Made by a program: the position numbers and the translations under genes
Assembly: GCF_947503465.1 (NCBI RefSeq)
Contig: NZ_CANNDN010000002.1
Coordinates: 1-64,000 of the forward strand
DNA length: 64,000 bases
Source of the DNA: an uncultured Tateyamaria sp.
GTDB taxonomy: Bacteria > Pseudomonadota > Alphaproteobacteria > Rhodobacterales > Rhodobacteraceae
Reading direction: 5' to 3'
Shown: piece after piece, positions 62,833-64,000 of the stretch
Numbering within the stretch: the first letter of the stretch is position 1
Layout of the letters: each line of letters starts with the position of its first letter
Notes under the pieces: generated by a model
Told to the model about the DNA's origin: nothing
Database searches by the model: none
Seen by the model: only the letters and a program-made list of their open reading frames with translations

Positions 62833-64000
62833 ATGACCATCTCTGACCCGATTGCAGACCTGGACACCATCGTCGCCGCCGCCCGCGCCGCCCAATCCCG
62901 GTACGAGGCAAACGGCAGTCAGGTCAGATATGATCGTGCCGCCCAGGCCGCCGCCTGGGCGATCATGGAACCCGACCGCAACCGCGCATTGGCCGAACTG
63001 GCCGTCGAAACGACGGGCCTCGGCAACGTGCCCGACAAGATCACCAAGAACCATCGCAAGACGCTGGGCTTGATGCGCGACATCCAACACGCCACCACGT
63101 TCGGGATCATCCGTGACGACCCCGATACGGGCATCACCGAAATCGCCCGCGCCATGGGCGTCGTGGGCGCCATCGTGCCGTCCACCAACCCTGCGGCCAC
63201 GCCCGCCAACAACATCATCAACGCGCTGAAATGCGGCAATGCCATCGTCGTGGCCCCCTCGCCCAAGGGCGTGGCCAGTTGCGAAATGCTGATCGGCTTC
63301 ATCCACGCCGAATTCGCCAAGATCGGCGAAGACCCGGACCTTGTGCAAATGGTGCCCGCGCCGGGGTCCAAGGAAAAGACCCAGCGCCTGATGGAAACCT
63401 GTGACAAGATCATCTGCACGGGCAGCCAGAACAACGTGCACCGCGCCCAGACCGCCGGCACACCCGCCGTGGCGGTGGGGGCAGGCAACGTGACGGTGAT
63501 CGTGGACGAAACCGCCGATCTGGCCGCAGCGGCCGAAAAGATCCGCGCCTCCAAATGCTTCGACAACGCGACATCGTGCAGTTCCGAAAACGCGGTCGTG
63601 GTGGTCGACGCGGTCTATGACGCCTTTGTCGCGGCCATGGCACAGGCCGGCGGCGCGGTGGTCAAGGACGAGGCCGCGATCACCGCCGCCCTCTGGCCTG
63701 ACGGGCACCTCAACCGCGCCGTGATTGCACAGGACGCGGACAAGATGATCGCGGCACTGGGCCTTGACGGTCAGGTGCCGGACGGCACCGAATACATCGC
63801 CGTGCCAACCTCCGGCATCGGCCCCGATCATCCGCTCAGCGGGGAAAAGCTCAGCCGCGTGCTGGCGCTCTACCGGGCCGCTGATTTCGACGCCGCCGTC
63901 GTGACCACACGCCAGATCCAGCTGCACCAGGGGGCCGGACATTCCGTCGGACTGCATTCCGCGCGGGATGACCGGGCGCACATGCTTGCCACCGCCATCC
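62833..64000 (+). CDS. CoA-acylating aldehyde dehydrogenase, SauS-like (C-terminus cut by window edge)
   Basis: At least 389 residues of a CoA-acylating aldehyde dehydrogenase are visible, with the cysteine nucleophile in the NATSCSSENAVVVVD stretch and the NAD-binding ICTGSQNNVHRAQTAGTPAV region. EVTNPAATPANN-like VPSTNPAATPANN also marks the acylating group. Overall length and sequence resemble sulfoacetaldehyde dehydrogenase (acylating), SauS, of sulfoacetate degradation. Placement after a LacI gene and a TTT transporter supports sulfonate catabolism; ethanolamine-type acetaldehyde dehydrogenases are an alternative. Confidence 0.82.
   Translation, partial: MTISDPIADLDTIVAAARAAQSRYEANGSQVRYDRAAQAAAWAIMEPDRNRALAELAVETTGLGNVPDKITKNHRKTLGLMRDIQHATTFGIIRDDPDTGITEIARAMGVVGAIVPSTNPAATPANNIINALKCGNAIVVAPSPKGVASCEMLIGFIHAEFAKIGEDPDLVQMVPAPGSKEKTQRLMETCDKIICTGSQNNVHRAQTAGTPAVAVGAGNVTVIVDETADLAAAAEKIRASKCFDNATSCSSENAVVVVDAVYDAFVAAMAQAGGAVVKDEAAITAALWPDGHLNRAVIAQDADKMIAALGLDGQVPDGTEYIAVPTSGIGPDHPLSGEKLSRVLALYRAADFDAAVVTTRQIQLHQGAGHSVGLHSARDDRAHMLATAI

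Overview
The window is a gene-dense, high-GC stretch of chromosome from an alphaproteobacterium, almost certainly a member of the Rhodobacterales (Roseobacter group). The evidence is the gene content and the order of neighbours: a Rhodobacterales-type FtsY N-terminus, hflK-hflC-DUF2065-Do protease, DUF2842 beside purA, a PhaR/PhaP/PhaC/PhaZ granule locus with CTGC-N3-GCAG operators, tripartite tricarboxylate (TTT) transporters, and an SOS box of the alphaproteobacterial GTTC-N7-GTTC form. No rRNA, tRNA, transposase, prophage or CRISPR array was seen.

Layout. 1-10 kb: 5' end of ftsY, a lytic transglycosylase, an orphan NuoEF-type formate dehydrogenase beta subunit, an AlkB-like hydroxylase, xseA, purD, two related secreted four-cysteine proteins, a ferredoxin, and an SOS box directly in front of a dnaE2 C-terminal-domain remnant. 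10-19 kb: Do protease, hflC, hflK, gor, rpiA, an EF-hand protein, a GST and serine dehydratase. 19-30 kb: an EamA transporter, thiamine pyrophosphokinase, a 738-residue acidic repeat protein, purA, a cobalt-type nitrile hydratase operon with an odd tandem repeat at the nthB start, secG and pyrG. 30-39 kb: a TTT transporter with a CoA-transferase and a LysR regulator, a secreted intradiol-like protein with a ferric-reductase-like membrane partner, rlmJ, and two TerB proteins followed by a PhnD-like protein without a signal peptide.

39-50 kb: a polar amino acid ABC transporter followed by two glutamine-synthetase-like ligases, a class I glutamine amidotransferase and a PuuB-like FAD oxidase. 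This reads as a gamma-glutamylation pathway for an imported amine, probably a polyamine; two aminotransferase genes follow. 50.2-51.5 kb: a small, lower-GC mercury-transport insertion (merR, merT, merF and a GDCCVYCSYG-family gene, no merA) with a textbook 19-bp-spacer MerR promoter. 51.6-58.1 kb: polyhydroxyalkanoate genes phaR, phaP, phaC and phaZ, interrupted by an NAD(P)-binding reductase and a LysR gene. 58-64 kb: a LacI regulator divergent from a second TTT transporter and a CoA-acylating aldehyde dehydrogenase resembling sulfoacetaldehyde dehydrogenase (SauS), cut by the window end; this is probably a sulfonate-catabolism locus.

Most gene pairs within operons are joined by ATGA, GTGA or TGATG overlaps, so translational coupling is the rule here. 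The features most worth a second look are the mini-cistron relay before nthB, the SOS-box/dnaE2 scar, the apparently leaderless mer promoter, the two-ligase gamma-glutamyl cluster, and a degenerate intergenic repeat present at least five times.
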